Positions 1 to 9,348 of a stretch of 64,000 nucleotides of DNA are shown piece after piece. The first letter of the stretch is position 1. The number at the start of each line of letters is the position of its first letter. Below the pieces are notes generated by a model that was not told the origin of the DNA, did not search any database, and was given only the letters and a program-made list of their open reading frames with translations. Source of the stretch: Salegentibacter salarius (GTDB lineage Bacteria; Bacteroidota; Bacteroidia; Flavobacteriales; Flavobacteriaceae); the NCBI RefSeq assembly GCF_900168265.1, contig NZ_FVZF01000015.1, positions 18,931-82,930 of the forward strand. Direction: 5' to 3'. Both the position numbers and the translations under genes were made by a program.

Positions 1-982
1 TACGCCGGAAGCTAAGCAGGCAGTTTCTACTGCCAGAATGGTTTATGTAGATCTTGGCCGTACAGATGAATACGCAAGCTGGGTACGAAATATAGATTTT
101 GTTGAAGTAACTGATGCCGATCTAGATAACACTACTTATGAATCTGCTGAAAATCAATATTTCAATAATCAATATGACCGCGCAATTAGTGGATTTGAAG
201 ATTACCTGCAACGTTTCCCTAACGGAATACATTCTATAAACGCTAATTTTTATTTAGGTCAGTTATATTACAGAGGTGGAAATAAAGATAAAGCGGCAGC
301 GAATTATCGTTTTGTAGCCGATAAGCCTAAAAATGAATTTACCGAGCAGGCGCTTTCAAGATTATCTGAAATCTTGCTGGAAAATGAAAACTATCGTGAA
401 GCGGTTGGTTACTTAGAGAAGCTTGAGAAACAAGCCAGCTCTGAGCAGAATACAATTTTCGCACAGTCCAATCTTATGAAATCTTACCTGGAGTTAGATC
501 AACCAGATAAAGCGGCAAACTATGCTGACAAGGTTTTGGCTAATTCAGAGTCAGATTCAGAAGCGCGAAATGATGCTCGTGTAATTGTAGCTCGTGCTGC
601 TTTTGCTTCAGGGAATATGAGTAAAGCAAAAAGTGCTTATTCAGAAGTACAAAAAACAGCTAAAGGAGAATTGGCTGCTGAAGCTTTATATTATGATGCT
701 TATTTTAAAAATGAAAGCGGAAATTACGAAGCTTCCAATGCTGCAGTTCAAATTTTGGCTAAAGATTTTTCTGGCTATAAACGCTGGGGTGCTAAAGGTT
801 TGGTTTTAATGGCAGATAATTTCTACGAGTTAGACGATACTTACCAGGCCACTTATATTTTGGAAAATGTAATTAAGAACTTCCAAAATTACCCTGAGAT
901 TGTGCAGGAGGCCAAGCAGGAACTTTCAAGAATAAAGACAGAAGCTGCAAAAACCAATTCTTCAGTAGAAGCAAATAATTAA
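1..982 (+). CDS. Tetratricopeptide-repeat protein, 5' end outside the window
   Basis: The frame is open from base 2 and ends at 982, so the gene enters from the left; the first ATG at 38 is probably internal. About 326 residues are visible, made of alpha-helical pairs of TPR type, for example YFNNQYDRAISGFEDYLQRF and NFYLGQLYYRGGNKDKAAAN. These resemble the TPRs of YbgF/BamD-like envelope proteins. The C-terminus is Asn/Ser/Glu rich. An outer-membrane barrel gene follows after 34 bp, suggesting joint expression and a role in the cell envelope. The N-terminus and any signal peptide cannot be judged. The TPR call is firm; the function is unknown. Confidence 0.8.
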   Translation, partial: TPEAKQAVSTARMVYVDLGRTDEYASWVRNIDFVEVTDADLDNTTYESAENQYFNNQYDRAISGFEDYLQRFPNGIHSINANFYLGQLYYRGGNKDKAAANYRFVADKPKNEFTEQALSRLSEILLENENYREAVGYLEKLEKQASSEQNTIFAQSNLMKSYLELDQPDKAANYADKVLANSESDSEARNDARVIVARAAFASGNMSKAKSAYSEVQKTAKGELAAEALYYDAYFKNESGNYEASNAAVQILAKDFSGYKRWGAKGLVLMADNFYELDDTYQATYILENVIKNFQNYPEIVQEAKQELSRIKTEAAKTNSSVEANN

Positions 983-1016
983 TTCAACTTTCAACCTAAC
1001 ATTTAAGAATTTCTAT

Positions 1017-2744
1017 ATGCAAATGTTTTCAATAAAAAAGAGCCTTTTTTTAAGTATGTTTTTAATTGGCGGGGTTCTTTTTGCTCAAGATCCTATAGAT
1101 AGTGAAACCGTGACTGTGGTAAAACCATATACGCCTACGGTAAAAGACGCTAACAAAATAAAGCAAACCCCTAGCCAGTCAGATTCTGTGAGAACAGAAA
1201 AACGACCTGTGCAGTATAGTATATTTTCAGTTCCGGTGGCTTCTACTTTTACCCCGGCAAAAGGGCGTGCTACCACTGTTGAAAGAGAAAGACGCGTAAA
1301 GGTTTATGATAATTATGCAAGTCTTGGTTTCGGAAATTACGGGAATCTTTTAGCTGAATTTTACAGCAACCTGGAAGTAAACCGAAGCGATAATTTTGGA
1401 ATTTATTTAGATCATAATTCATCTCAGGGCGGGATAGATGGTATTGCATTAGATGATAAGTTTTATGATACCGAGCTTAACTTAAGCTATAATTCTAAAA
1501 CCCGCGATTTAGGTTGGAAGACCGAAATTGGTGCTCAACACCAACTCTTTAATTGGTATGGTTTACCGCAAAATGAGAACTTTAGTAACGATGAAATTAA
1601 TGCTATAGATCCTTCTCAGAATTACTTTTCAGTATATGCAGGAGGAGAAATAGAGCTTTACGATTCGTTTTTCGACAATGCCAGGGCAAAGTTTAGGCAT
1701 ACCGGCGATTCCTATTCAACTTCAGAAAATCATTTTGATGCACGCGGTACTTTTGAAGTAAATATTGCAGATGAGTTAATTACAACCAATGTTTATACTG
1801 ATATTGTTCAGGGGCAAATGGGAGAAGAGTTTCTGGGATTCGGAAACTATGATTATACTTTTATGAACTTCGGGATAAACCCAAGTTTATTAATTCTAAG
1901 AGATGATCTTACCCTTGATCTTGGTGTAGCTTTCTATTATAGCCAGGATGTTGAAAATAGTGATGGTAATTTTTATATCTATCCAAAAGTAACCGCAAGT
2001 TATAGACTGGGTGGTGATTATTTTACGCCTTACGCCGGCCTGGAAGGCGGCTTGCAACAAAATACCTATTATAATTTTATACAGGAGAACCCTTATGTTT
2101 CTCCAAGTATAGAAATAAGGCCAACAGATAATGAGTACAATGCTTATGTTGGTGCAAAAGGGAAATTGAGTAATGCAGTTTCCTATAATTTTAAAACTGG
2201 TTATCAGTCTCAATTTAATAAAGCCTTGTTTAAGAAGCGTAATCCCCGGGCAAATGATATAATGACAGAAAATTATGCCTATGGGAATTCTTTTGAAGTT
2301 GTTTATGATGATGTAAAAACCCTGTCTATTGCCGGTGAACTAAATGTTGATGTGAACCAAAATTTTAGATTGGGAATAAATGCTGAATATTTTGATTATA
2401 ATACTGATGAGGAAGCCGAAGCCTGGAACCTACCAGATCTTAAAGCTTCGTTGAACGCCGATTATCAAATTAACGAACAATGGTATACCGGCGCTAATTT
2501 ATTTTTTATAGGAGAGCGCTTTGACCAGGAAAGAATAGTGGCTTCAAACGATCCAGTCTTAAATACCATTACACTGGATAGTTATTTTGATGTAAATGCT
2601 CATTTAGGTTATCGTTTTAACGATAGGCTTTCTGTATTTGCAAAAGGAAGTAACTTGTTAAATAACGATTATGAACGTTGGACTAATTTTAGAGTTCAGG
2701 GATTACAAGTTCTTGCAGGAGCTACTTATAAGTTCGATTTTTAA
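1017..2744 (+). CDS. Outer-membrane beta-barrel protein (TonB-receptor-like C-terminal barrel)
   Basis: A 575-residue protein with an N-terminal signal peptide (hydrophobic SLFLSMFLIGGVLFAQ, cleavage likely after Ala-Gln). Alternating aromatic beta strands run through its length and it ends in YKFDF, the terminal Phe typical of outer-membrane barrels. Motifs such as LNADYQINEQWYTGANLFFI and LSVFAKGSNLLNNDYERW match the last strands of TonB-dependent receptors. At this size no complete plug domain is evident, so it may be a barrel that works without TonB. It follows the TPR gene by 34 bp and is closed by a strong terminator. Substrate unknown. Confidence 0.75.
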   Translation: MQMFSIKKSLFLSMFLIGGVLFAQDPIDSETVTVVKPYTPTVKDANKIKQTPSQSDSVRTEKRPVQYSIFSVPVASTFTPAKGRATTVERERRVKVYDNYASLGFGNYGNLLAEFYSNLEVNRSDNFGIYLDHNSSQGGIDGIALDDKFYDTELNLSYNSKTRDLGWKTEIGAQHQLFNWYGLPQNENFSNDEINAIDPSQNYFSVYAGGEIELYDSFFDNARAKFRHTGDSYSTSENHFDARGTFEVNIADELITTNVYTDIVQGQMGEEFLGFGNYDYTFMNFGINPSLLILRDDLTLDLGVAFYYSQDVENSDGNFYIYPKVTASYRLGGDYFTPYAGLEGGLQQNTYYNFIQENPYVSPSIEIRPTDNEYNAYVGAKGKLSNAVSYNFKTGYQSQFNKALFKKRNPRANDIMTENYAYGNSFEVVYDDVKTLSIAGELNVDVNQNFRLGINAEYFDYNTDEEAEAWNLPDLKASLNADYQINEQWYTGANLFFIGERFDQERIVASNDPVLNTITLDSYFDVNAHLGYRFNDRLSVFAKGSNLLNNDYERWTNFRVQGLQVLAGATYKFDF

Positions 2745-2767
2745 TAAATAAATCCTTACAAAATCTC

Positions 2768-2796
2768 AAAAAGCACCTTTTTAAGGTGCTTTTTTG
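2768..2796 (+). terminator. Rho-independent terminator after the barrel gene
   Basis: A 12-bp stem (AAAAAGCACCTT with AAGGTGCTTTTT), a three-base loop and a T run, starting 23 bp after the stop codon. The A-rich left arm could also let it act in reverse. The remainder of the gap up to 3008 is AT-rich and shows nothing else I recognise. Confidence 0.9.
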
Positions 2797-3008
2797 TATT
2801 ATTATCAACGCAATTTATCAACTAAAATTACTTGAAGTATTTAAATTCAGTCTATTGTGGTTTTGTTTTGTCGAAAATTCCTTAACAATAACACAACATT
2901 GAAAATTCAAAATTAACAATAGAACTAATTAATATTGTATCCAATTTTTGAGGAGGAATTACCACACCTTAAAATTTAAAATATTTAAAAAAATAAAAAA
3001 GCTACTTA

Positions 3009-4136
3009 ATGGCAAAAGGTAAAAAGTTTCAAAGGAGTGACCGGTCCCGTCCATATTTGAATATTCTGGACTTTATGGTTCAGGAAAAAGCTTTTCTTGC
3101 AATTGTAATTGTTGGTATTATTATGGCCGGAATATTTACCGGCAATAAAACTGCCGCTATGTGGCTTGGTTTTTTCTTTGCTGCTTATGCAACAGTAGCG
3201 AATGATAGTATCCAGTCTCTTGGAACTTTTATTGAAAGTAATAAGGCTAAGCGTTGGTGGATTTTATGGCTCTATGTGGGAACTATTTTCCTTGGAGTGG
3301 TAAGCTTTAGTTGGTTCTACTTTGATGGAGATGTTACCTTTCAACGCCTTCTCAAGCCCGATGGAACCTCTCCATATCCACACCCGGAGTCTTTCAGCTT
3401 TTTTCAAATTATAGCGCCATTAGTCTTGTTAATTCTAACCAGGCTTAAGATGCCGGTTTCTACCACTTTCCTTATTTTAAGTGTTTTTAGTGCCGATACC
3501 TCGGGGATTACCTCGGTGGTTTGGAAGAGTTGGACAGGTTATATTATGGCCTTTATACTGTCATTTTTGGTATGGTATCTTTCCTATAATTTTATTAAAA
3601 AGTACTTTAAAAGTAGGAAATTCAATAATAGTTGGACCGCCGTTCAGTGGATTGTAAGTGGTACGCTCTGGGGAGTTTGGGTAATGCAGGATGGCGCCAA
3701 TATAGCCGTATTCTTGCCACGAAGCCTTGATGCTTTTCAATTTGTAGTCTTTGCACTTACCATTTTTGGAGGTTTAGGACTTTTGTTTTACCTGAGAGGA
3801 GATAAGATCCAGGAAGTAGTTAGTGAAAAATCTAGAATATCAGATATTCGTGCAGCAACTTTAGTAGATTTAACTTATGTAATTCTACTTATCTATAAAT
3901 TGTTTATCAGTACAGTGCCTATGAGTACTACCTGGGTATTCCTTGGTATTATTGGCGGTAGAGAAATAGCGATAAGTTTGGCCAGAAACAAAAAAGGTAA
4001 GAAGCACCGTAAGAAGGCTGGTAAGATGATCTTTAAAGATTTTGCTTACGCAATGATTGGTCTATTCGTTTCGGTAGCGCTTGCTGCTGCAGCTAATAAA
4101 AGTATACGTGATCAAATTATTAATGCGGTCTTTTAA
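3009..4136 (+). CDS. PiT-family-like inorganic phosphate (or other anion) permease
   Basis: A 375-residue polytopic membrane protein with about 9-10 hydrophobic segments. It carries the inverted-duplication signatures of the PiT family. The first half has ATVANDSIQSLGTF (about residues 61-74) and MPVSTTFLILSVF; the second has MQDGANIAVFLPR and VPMSTTWVFLGI. The AND/GAN plus P-x-STT pair is the PiT hallmark, but the sequence is otherwise divergent. The basic N-terminus (MAKGKKFQRSDRSR) is cytosolic. No PhoU/DUF47 partner gene is adjacent, although many PiT genes have one. It appears to be a single-gene unit with its own terminator. Phosphate is the default substrate guess; sulfate or another anion is possible. 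Confidence 0.7.
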   Translation: MAKGKKFQRSDRSRPYLNILDFMVQEKAFLAIVIVGIIMAGIFTGNKTAAMWLGFFFAAYATVANDSIQSLGTFIESNKAKRWWILWLYVGTIFLGVVSFSWFYFDGDVTFQRLLKPDGTSPYPHPESFSFFQIIAPLVLLILTRLKMPVSTTFLILSVFSADTSGITSVVWKSWTGYIMAFILSFLVWYLSYNFIKKYFKSRKFNNSWTAVQWIVSGTLWGVWVMQDGANIAVFLPRSLDAFQFVVFALTIFGGLGLLFYLRGDKIQEVVSEKSRISDIRAATLVDLTYVILLIYKLFISTVPMSTTWVFLGIIGGREIAISLARNKKGKKHRKKAGKMIFKDFAYAMIGLFVSVALAAAANKSIRDQIINAVF

Positions 4137-4164
4137 ATTCGCTTAATAAATTAAATAATTGAAT

Positions 4165-4193
4165 AAAATGCGCCTTTACCGGGCGCATTTTTT
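4165..4193 (+). terminator. Rho-independent terminator
   Basis: The stem AAAATGCGCC with GGCGCATTTT, a short loop and a T run lies between the PiT-like gene and the amidohydrolase gene. It ends the upstream transcript only 25 bp before the next start codon. Confidence 0.9.
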
Positions 4194-4217
4194 ATTTTTA
4201 TCTAAAATTATAAATAA

Positions 4218-5846
4218 ATGAAAAACATATTACTTTTTTGCTTTTTAAGTATCGCCTTAATTTCCTGTAATTCTGAAAATAAAGCAGAAGCCGATCTATT
4301 GGTTTATAATGCTGAAATTTATACGGTAGATGATGATTTTAGTACTGTGGAAGCTTTTGTGACAAAAGATGGAAAATTTCTTGAGATAGGAACAGCTGAA
4401 GAACTTCAGGAAAAATATAAAGTCTCAGAAAAACTGGATGCCGGTGGCAAAAGTATTTTCCCGGGTTTTATAGATGGTCATGCTCATTTTTATAGACTGG
4501 GGCTGCAACAACAACGTGTAGACCTTGCCGGGACCAGGAGTTTTAAAGAGGTAGTGCAGCGCATTGTTGATTTTCAGAATAAGCGAAATGTGGAATTCAT
4601 AACCGGTAGAGGATGGGACCAAAATGATTGGGAGAATAAAGAGTTTCCGAATAAAGATACTTTAGATCAATTATTTCCCGATACCCCTGTTGCTGTAACT
4701 CGAATAGACGGCCATGCGCTTTTAGCCAACCAGGCTGCTTTAGATAAAGCCGGGATTACCACCGAAACATCTTTTAGCGGTGGAGATATTGAACAGGAAA
4801 ACGGAGAATTAACCGGTATTATTATAGACAATCCTATGGGGCTTGTTTCCAATGCCCAACCTGCTCCTTCTACCAAAGAGCAGGTAAACGCTTTAATGGA
4901 TGCGCAAAAACTCTCGTTTAAATACGGATTGACCACAGTTGTAGACGCTGGGATAGATAAAGAGACCATAGAGCTTATCGATAGCCTTCATAAAGATGGA
5001 AGCCTTAAAATTAGGCTCTATGCTATGATTAGTAATACAGAGGAAAATCTTAATCACTATTTAGATAAAGATCCTATTAAGACCGAAAGATTAAATGTAC
5101 GCTCTGTGAAGTTTTATGGTGATGGCGCTCTTGGTTCAAGAGGCGCTGCTTTGAAGGAAGAATATAGTGATCGTGCCGGCCATTTTGGAGCTTTGCTTTC
5201 GCCTGTTGAAGATTTTAAAGAAACAGCAGAACGTGTAGCTGCGTCAAAGTTTCAGCTGAATACACACGCTATTGGAGATTCGGCAAACTACATGGTTTTA
5301 GAAACTTATGATCAACTTTTAGCGAATGATGAAAATCGAAGATGGAGAGTGGAACATGCGCAGGTAATAGATGAAGAAGATTTTAAATATTTTAGCAAGA
5401 ATATTATTCCTTCTGTTCAACCTACCCATGCAACCAGCGATATGTACTGGGCCGAAGATCGTTTAGGTGAAGAAAGAATACAGGGGGCTTATGCCTATAA
5501 GAAATTATTAGATCAAGCCGGAATTCTCGCTTTGGGAACCGATTTTCCCGTGGAAGAGGTAAGTCCGTTTCTTACTTTTTATGCTGCGGTTGCAAGACAG
5601 GATACCGATAATTTTCCCGAAGATGGTTTTATGAAAGAACAAGCCCTTTCAAGGGAAGAAACCTTAAAAGGAATGACCATTTGGGCGGCTTATGCAAATT
5701 TTGAAGAAAAAGAAAAAGGAAGTATAGAAGCCGGGAAATTTGCCGATTTTATTATTTTGGATAAGGATATTATGAAAGTTAAGAATTCAGAAATCCCTGA
5801 AATTAAAGTTTTAGAAACATATTTAAATGGAGAAAAGGTATATTAA
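4218..5846 (+). CDS. YtcJ-like metal-dependent amidohydrolase, lipoprotein
   Basis: A 542-residue protein with a lipoprotein signal (FLSIALISC, Cys near residue 17), so it is probably tethered in the envelope. The amidohydrolase fold is shown by the N-terminal beta sandwich, the metal motif FIDGHAHFYRLG, a mid-sequence ELTGIIIDNPMGLVS, a second-site HAIGDSA, the HAQVID histidine and the late aspartate in LGTDFPVE. Length and order fit the YtcJ/exoenzyme-regulatory amidohydrolase family (Amidohydro_3), whose substrates are mostly unknown. It begins just after a terminator, so it should have its own promoter, but I see no clear TAnnTTTG. Confidence 0.85.
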   Translation: MKNILLFCFLSIALISCNSENKAEADLLVYNAEIYTVDDDFSTVEAFVTKDGKFLEIGTAEELQEKYKVSEKLDAGGKSIFPGFIDGHAHFYRLGLQQQRVDLAGTRSFKEVVQRIVDFQNKRNVEFITGRGWDQNDWENKEFPNKDTLDQLFPDTPVAVTRIDGHALLANQAALDKAGITTETSFSGGDIEQENGELTGIIIDNPMGLVSNAQPAPSTKEQVNALMDAQKLSFKYGLTTVVDAGIDKETIELIDSLHKDGSLKIRLYAMISNTEENLNHYLDKDPIKTERLNVRSVKFYGDGALGSRGAALKEEYSDRAGHFGALLSPVEDFKETAERVAASKFQLNTHAIGDSANYMVLETYDQLLANDENRRWRVEHAQVIDEEDFKYFSKNIIPSVQPTHATSDMYWAEDRLGEERIQGAYAYKKLLDQAGILALGTDFPVEEVSPFLTFYAAVARQDTDNFPEDGFMKEQALSREETLKGMTIWAAYANFEEKEKGSIEAGKFADFIILDKDIMKVKNSEIPEIKVLETYLNGEKVY

Positions 5847-5867
5847 AAGCATTAGACTAAAAATGGA

Positions 5868-5875
5868 TACCTTTG
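5868..5875 (+). promoter_or_regulatory. -7 promoter element for the PPIase gene
   Basis: TACCTTTG matches the Bacteroidetes -7 consensus TAnnTTTG exactly, 21 bp before the ATG at 5897. Because transcription starts after this site, the TTG at 5873 cannot be the true start codon. Confidence 0.65.
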
Positions 5876-5896
5876 CCTCTCAAAAAATATAAGAAA

Positions 5897-6829
5897 ATGA
5901 ACGACGGATTATACGCTAAATTTTATACTACTAAAGGCCAGATTTTAGTAGAATTGGAATACGAAAAAGCACCGGGAACGGTTGGAAACTTTGTTGGACT
6001 TGCCGAAGGTAAAATTGAAAATGATGCTTTTCCTCAGGGAAAACCTTATTACAACGGACTTAAATTTCACAGGGTGATTCCTAACTTTATGGTTCAGGGC
6101 GGTGACCCACAGGGAACAGGAGTTGGCGGTCCCGGTTATAAATTTGAAGATGAAATTCACCCGGAACTAAAACACGATGCTCCCGGAAAACTTTCTATGG
6201 CAAATGCCGGTCCCGGAACTAATGGAAGTCAGTTTTTTATTACTCATACAGAAACTCCCTGGTTAGACGGGAAACATACTGTTTTTGGTAGCGTGATTCA
6301 GGGTCAGGATGTAGTAGATAGCATTCAGCAGGGTGATGAAATTGAAAAGCTAGAGATTATTAGATCTGGTGAAAAAGCAGAAAATTTTAACGCTGTAGAG
6401 TCTTTTAGACAATTTGATGGCGCCAAAGCCAAAAGAGAAGAAGCCGCTAAGAAAAGGGAGGAAGAATTATTGGGAAAACTATCCCAGGGTTTTAAAACCA
6501 CAGAAAGCGGACTTCGATATAAAATTGAAAAAAAGGGAGAAGGAGCAAAACCTGAAAAAGGTCAAACCGTTTCTGTACATTACAAAGGAATGCTAACCGA
6601 TGGTAGCGTTTTTGACTCTTCTTATAAAAGAAATCAGCCGCTGGAATTTCCGGTAGGAGTAGGGCACGTAATTAGCGGATGGGACGAAGGTATTCTACTT
6701 TTAAATGTGGGAGACCAGGCTCGTTTCGTAATTCCTTCGCATTTGGCATACGGAGAACGTGGTGCCGGTGGTGTTATTCCACCAAATGCAGCCCTTGTAT
6801 TTGATGTGGAGCTAGTTGCAGTGAAATAA
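5897..6829 (+). CDS. Cyclophilin-FKBP fusion peptidyl-prolyl isomerase
   Basis: About 310 residues containing two unrelated prolyl isomerase folds. Residues ~1-155 are a cyclophilin ([38 protein letters not shown]). A charged linker rich in Lys/Glu follows (~165-195). The C-terminal ~110 residues are an FKBP domain ([50 protein letters not shown]). No signal peptide is seen, so the protein is probably cytoplasmic and acts as a folding catalyst. I start at the ATG at 5897 rather than the TTG at 5873, which lies inside a promoter element. Cyclophilin-FKBP fusions are a recognised but uncommon architecture. Confidence 0.9.
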   Translation: MNDGLYAKFYTTKGQILVELEYEKAPGTVGNFVGLAEGKIENDAFPQGKPYYNGLKFHRVIPNFMVQGGDPQGTGVGGPGYKFEDEIHPELKHDAPGKLSMANAGPGTNGSQFFITHTETPWLDGKHTVFGSVIQGQDVVDSIQQGDEIEKLEIIRSGEKAENFNAVESFRQFDGAKAKREEAAKKREEELLGKLSQGFKTTESGLRYKIEKKGEGAKPEKGQTVSVHYKGMLTDGSVFDSSYKRNQPLEFPVGVGHVISGWDEGILLLNVGDQARFVIPSHLAYGERGAGGVIPPNAALVFDVELVAVK

Positions 6830-6831
6830 AA

Positions 6832-6855
6832 GCCCCCTAACCCCCGAAGGGGGAA
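6832..6855. repeat. C-rich/G-rich palindromic repeat
   Basis: A short inverted repeat, CCCCCTAACCCCCGAAGGGGG, lies directly after the PPIase stop codon. From memory, similar C-run/G-run palindromes recur at gene ends in Bacteroidota genomes. Only one copy is in this window. Confidence 0.5.
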
Positions 6856-6863
6856 CTTAAATA

Positions 6864-6907
6864 AAAAAATACCTCACAAGTTTCAAAAACCTGTGAGGTA
6901 TTTTTTT
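6864..6907 (+). terminator. Rho-independent terminator after the PPIase gene
   Basis: The inverted arms AATACCTCACA and TGTGAGGTATT surround a ~14-nt loop and are followed by a T7 tract. The A-run on the left also makes it usable by the opposing peroxiredoxin transcript. Confidence 0.85.
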
Positions 6908-6911
6908 ATGA

Positions 6912-6990
6912 CGTCATCCTGAATTTATTTCAGGATCTAAGTTGTTGCAAATTATAAAAGCTTAGAATCTCGATGTAAATTCAGGATGAC
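6912..6990. repeat. Structured intergenic repeat, family 1 (copy 1)
   Basis: The left half CGTCATCCTGAA-TTTA-TTTCAGGATC folds on itself. The right half ends TTCAGGATGAC and is inverted relative to the left. It lies between the convergent PPIase and peroxiredoxin genes. The same element appears at 17369, 30391, 37818, 49417 and 50238; see the findings for the covarying dinucleotide. Confidence 0.85.
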
Positions 6991-7008
6991 ATACAAAAGT
7001 AGTTCGTC

Positions 7009-7650
7009 TTACTTAGAATCCGGCTGTGGCGTCATTCTAAGATATGGTTTTACCTCTTTAAAACCTTTTGGGAACATCTTCTTTGCATCTTCATTAGAAA
7101 CCGAAGGGCTAATCACTACATCTTCTCCCTGCTTCCAGTTAGCCGGTGTGGCTACTTTCTGGTAGGCGGTAAGTTGTAACGAATCTATAACCCTAAGTAG
7201 TTCATCAAAATTTCTACCTGTACTCGCCGGGTAGGTGATCATTAACTTGATGGTTTTGTCTGGTCCAATCACGTAAACTGACCGTACCGTAAGCGTATCA
7301 TCGGCTTTTGGATGAATCATTCCGTAAAGATTAGAAACTTTTTTGTCTTCATCTGCAATAATTGGAAAATTTACCGTGGTATTCTGGGTTTCATTAATAT
7401 CGTCTATCCAGCCTTTATGTGATTTTACACCGTCTACACTTAAAGCCATTACTTTAGTGTTACGCGCTTCAAATTTATCTTTATATTTTGCCACCGTTCC
7501 TAATTCGGTGGTGCAAACCGGTGTATAATCTGCAGGGTGCGAAAATAAAATTCCCCAGCTATCTCCTAAATAATCATAAAAATTGATTTTTCCTTCTGAA
7601 GTTTCGGCATCAAAATTTGGTGCTTTATCTCCTAATTTTAATTCGCTCAT
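7009..7650 (-). CDS. 1-Cys peroxiredoxin (PRDX6-type)
   Basis: A 213-residue cytosolic thiol peroxidase. The peroxidatic Cys46 sits in SHPADYTPVCTTELG, and no other cysteine occurs, so it is a 1-Cys enzyme. The long C-terminal arm (TPANWKQGEDVVISPSVS, then FPKGFKEVKPYLR) is diagnostic of the Prx6 subgroup and normally forms the dimer. It reduces H2O2 and organic peroxides. It is next to a thioredoxin-like gene on the same strand, 145 bp upstream, which fits an oxidative-stress pair, but no common promoter is visible. Confidence 0.95.
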   Translation of the reverse strand: MSELKLGDKAPNFDAETSEGKINFYDYLGDSWGILFSHPADYTPVCTTELGTVAKYKDKFEARNTKVMALSVDGVKSHKGWIDDINETQNTTVNFPIIADEDKKVSNLYGMIHPKADDTLTVRSVYVIGPDKTIKLMITYPASTGRNFDELLRVIDSLQLTAYQKVATPANWKQGEDVVISPSVSNEDAKKMFPKGFKEVKPYLRMTPQPDSK

Positions 7651-7795
7651 AATATTGTCTTTTTTAGTGATTCGTACTATAAAATTAAAGAATAATATTC
7701 AGTAAAACCTATTATACCAATAGGATTTACTTGCTTTGTGATAAGATTAACTGATTGTAATTTTTTAGTAATTGAAACTGAACAAAGTTTTAAAT

Positions 7796-8365
7796 TTAGG
7801 ATTCCGGCGCATACTTCCATTTAATATTACAGCCCATACTGGGTTTTTGATTTTCGGGGACTTTTTTATTAGAAAGTACAGCATCCATAGCATCGCGCAA
7901 ATGTCTTCCGTTTACCGGAATTCCATTTCCTGGGCGGGAATCGTCTAATTGGCCGCGATAGATTAGTTTTAATTTATCATCAAAAAGATAGAAGTCTGGC
8001 GTACAGGAAGCTTTATAAGCTCTTGCGACATCCTGAGATTCGTCGTAGAGATAGGGAAAAGAATACTGGTGTTTTCTGGCAACCTCGTTCATATTATCTG
8101 GATGATCTGCAGGATAATTTTCTACGTCATTACTCATGATTGCAGCAAACCCGAAACCTAAAACACGATAATCACCAGCCAATCTCACTATTTCTTCGTT
8201 TACATGTTTTACAAAAGGGCAGTGGTTACTAATAAACATAATTAATGTGCCCTTCGAGCCCCTAATATCTTTAAGAGAATACCTATTGCTTGTAATTACA
8301 TCTACGAGGTTGAAATCTGGTGCCGGTGTACCCAAAGCGATCATATTTGAAGCAGTTCTGGCCAT
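7796..8365 (-). CDS. Thioredoxin-like AhpC/TSA family protein with CPFVK motif
   Basis: A 189-residue thioredoxin-fold protein. After TPAPDFNLVDV comes the active-site segment FISNHCPFVKHVNEE with Cys49. There is a second conserved cysteine in KASCTPDFYLFD (the cis-Pro region, C-T-P) and a third near the end (GCNIKWK). This matches the widespread 'thioredoxin family protein' group of ~180-200 residues whose substrates are undefined. No signal peptide is visible. A family-2 repeat lies 15 bp upstream of the start codon. Confidence 0.85.
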   Translation of the reverse strand: MARTASNMIALGTPAPDFNLVDVITSNRYSLKDIRGSKGTLIMFISNHCPFVKHVNEEIVRLAGDYRVLGFGFAAIMSNDVENYPADHPDNMNEVARKHQYSFPYLYDESQDVARAYKASCTPDFYLFDDKLKLIYRGQLDDSRPGNGIPVNGRHLRDAMDAVLSNKKVPENQKPSMGCNIKWKYAPES

Positions 8366-8380
8366 AGTTTTTTCTTTTAA

Positions 8381-8422
8381 ATTTACTCGATAATCGAGAT
8401 TAAATGCTCCGAGGCTTTCCTC
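8381..8422. repeat. Family-2 repeat (CTCGATAATCGAG palindrome), copy 1
   Basis: TTTACTCGATAATCGAGATT followed by a CCGAGGCTTTCCTC arm, immediately upstream of the thioredoxin-like gene start. A near-identical arrangement is at 19311 upstream of pepT, and degenerate copies are at 52380-52600 and 60131. Confidence 0.75.
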
Positions 8423-8532
8423 AAAATTAAAATATTATTTCATATTTATTTCACACTGGCTCGCTCCAGGTAATTTACGAATTCACTGCGGAATACCCGC
8501 TTTTTTTCTAAATTGGGCTTAAAAATTACGTA

Positions 8533-8868
8533 ATGAAAATTTCCTGGAAGGATTTTGAAAAAGTAGAAATGCGAATTGGAACCATCACTGAAGTTTCAGA
8601 TTTTCCTGAAGCTAAAAATCCGGCTTATAAAATGCTTATAGATTTTGGAGAAAACATTGGCGAAAGAAAAACTTCAGCTCAAATCACCAAACGCTATAAA
8701 AAGGAAGAATTGTTAGATCGCCAAATCGTAGCGGTGGTAAACTTTCCGAAGAAACAAATCGCAAATATTATGAGCGAATGTTTGGTTTTGGGTGCAGTAG
8801 GAGAAGATAATGATATCGTGCTACTAAACCCCGATTTTAGAGTGCAAAATGGACTGCGAGTAGGATAA
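8533..8868 (+). CDS. csaA: CsaA-type tRNA-binding protein
   Basis: A 111-residue stand-alone tRNA-binding OB-fold domain like that at the end of MetRS and in EMAP-II. Visible signatures are WKDFEKVEMRIGTITEVSDF at the N-terminus, SAQITKRY, and the C-terminal IANIMSECLVLGA and LLNPDFRVQNGLRVG. The length equals the CsaA family norm (~110). CsaA is described as a tRNA-binding, chaperone-like protein. It is a single gene, convergent with the lipoprotein gene 4 bp downstream. Confidence 0.92.
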   Translation: MKISWKDFEKVEMRIGTITEVSDFPEAKNPAYKMLIDFGENIGERKTSAQITKRYKKEELLDRQIVAVVNFPKKQIANIMSECLVLGAVGEDNDIVLLNPDFRVQNGLRVG

Positions 8869-8872
8869 AAAC

Positions 8873-9277
8873 CTAATTTTCTATCTTACTATATTTACTA
8901 CCACAGGCTTCAACGCATCCTGGATTATGTGGAGTAACAAATAACTTACCTTCTTTCAATTCGTAGCTTAGTTCAACATTTCTGTCAGCACAATTTGAGC
9001 TAATCATTTTCTCTGAATCATCGAAAATAGCTTCATTAATTTCCTCACCGTAACAGAAACTTGTAGAAGAATAAACCATTCCATTTTCATCAAATTCCAG
9101 GGTCCTGCCGTTTTCTACTGTTTGCCAGGTACCGCTTCCATCACCGGGATCGGCAAGAGCTTCTGTTAATTGCCATTTCCCGGTAATTTCTTTAGTGTCA
9201 AGGTCTGCCGGACTATTAAAAGTGGTAGAGCAGCTTGTTATGGTTGCAAATAAAAATATTAGAAATAAGTTTTTCAT
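8873..9277 (-). CDS. Small lipocalin-like lipoprotein, function unknown
   Basis: 134 residues with a lipoprotein signal (FLFATITSC, Cys near residue 16). After the signal, ITGKWQLTEALADPGDGSGTWQ and LEFDENGMVYSS look like the first strands of the lipocalin-like families common in Bacteroidota lipoproteins. Later cysteines (SFCYG, SNCAD, PGCVEACGS) could form disulfides in the periplasm. It is convergent with csaA with only a 4-bp gap. No specific role can be given. Confidence 0.7.
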   Translation of the reverse strand: MKNLFLIFLFATITSCSTTFNSPADLDTKEITGKWQLTEALADPGDGSGTWQTVENGRTLEFDENGMVYSSTSFCYGEEINEAIFDDSEKMISSNCADRNVELSYELKEGKLFVTPHNPGCVEACGSKYSKIEN

Positions 9278-9348
9278 CTTTTTGAAGGTATAGGTTCTAT
9301 CCTATAGATGCAACAATGCCATAATGGTTGCGTGATGTGAACCAAAAA

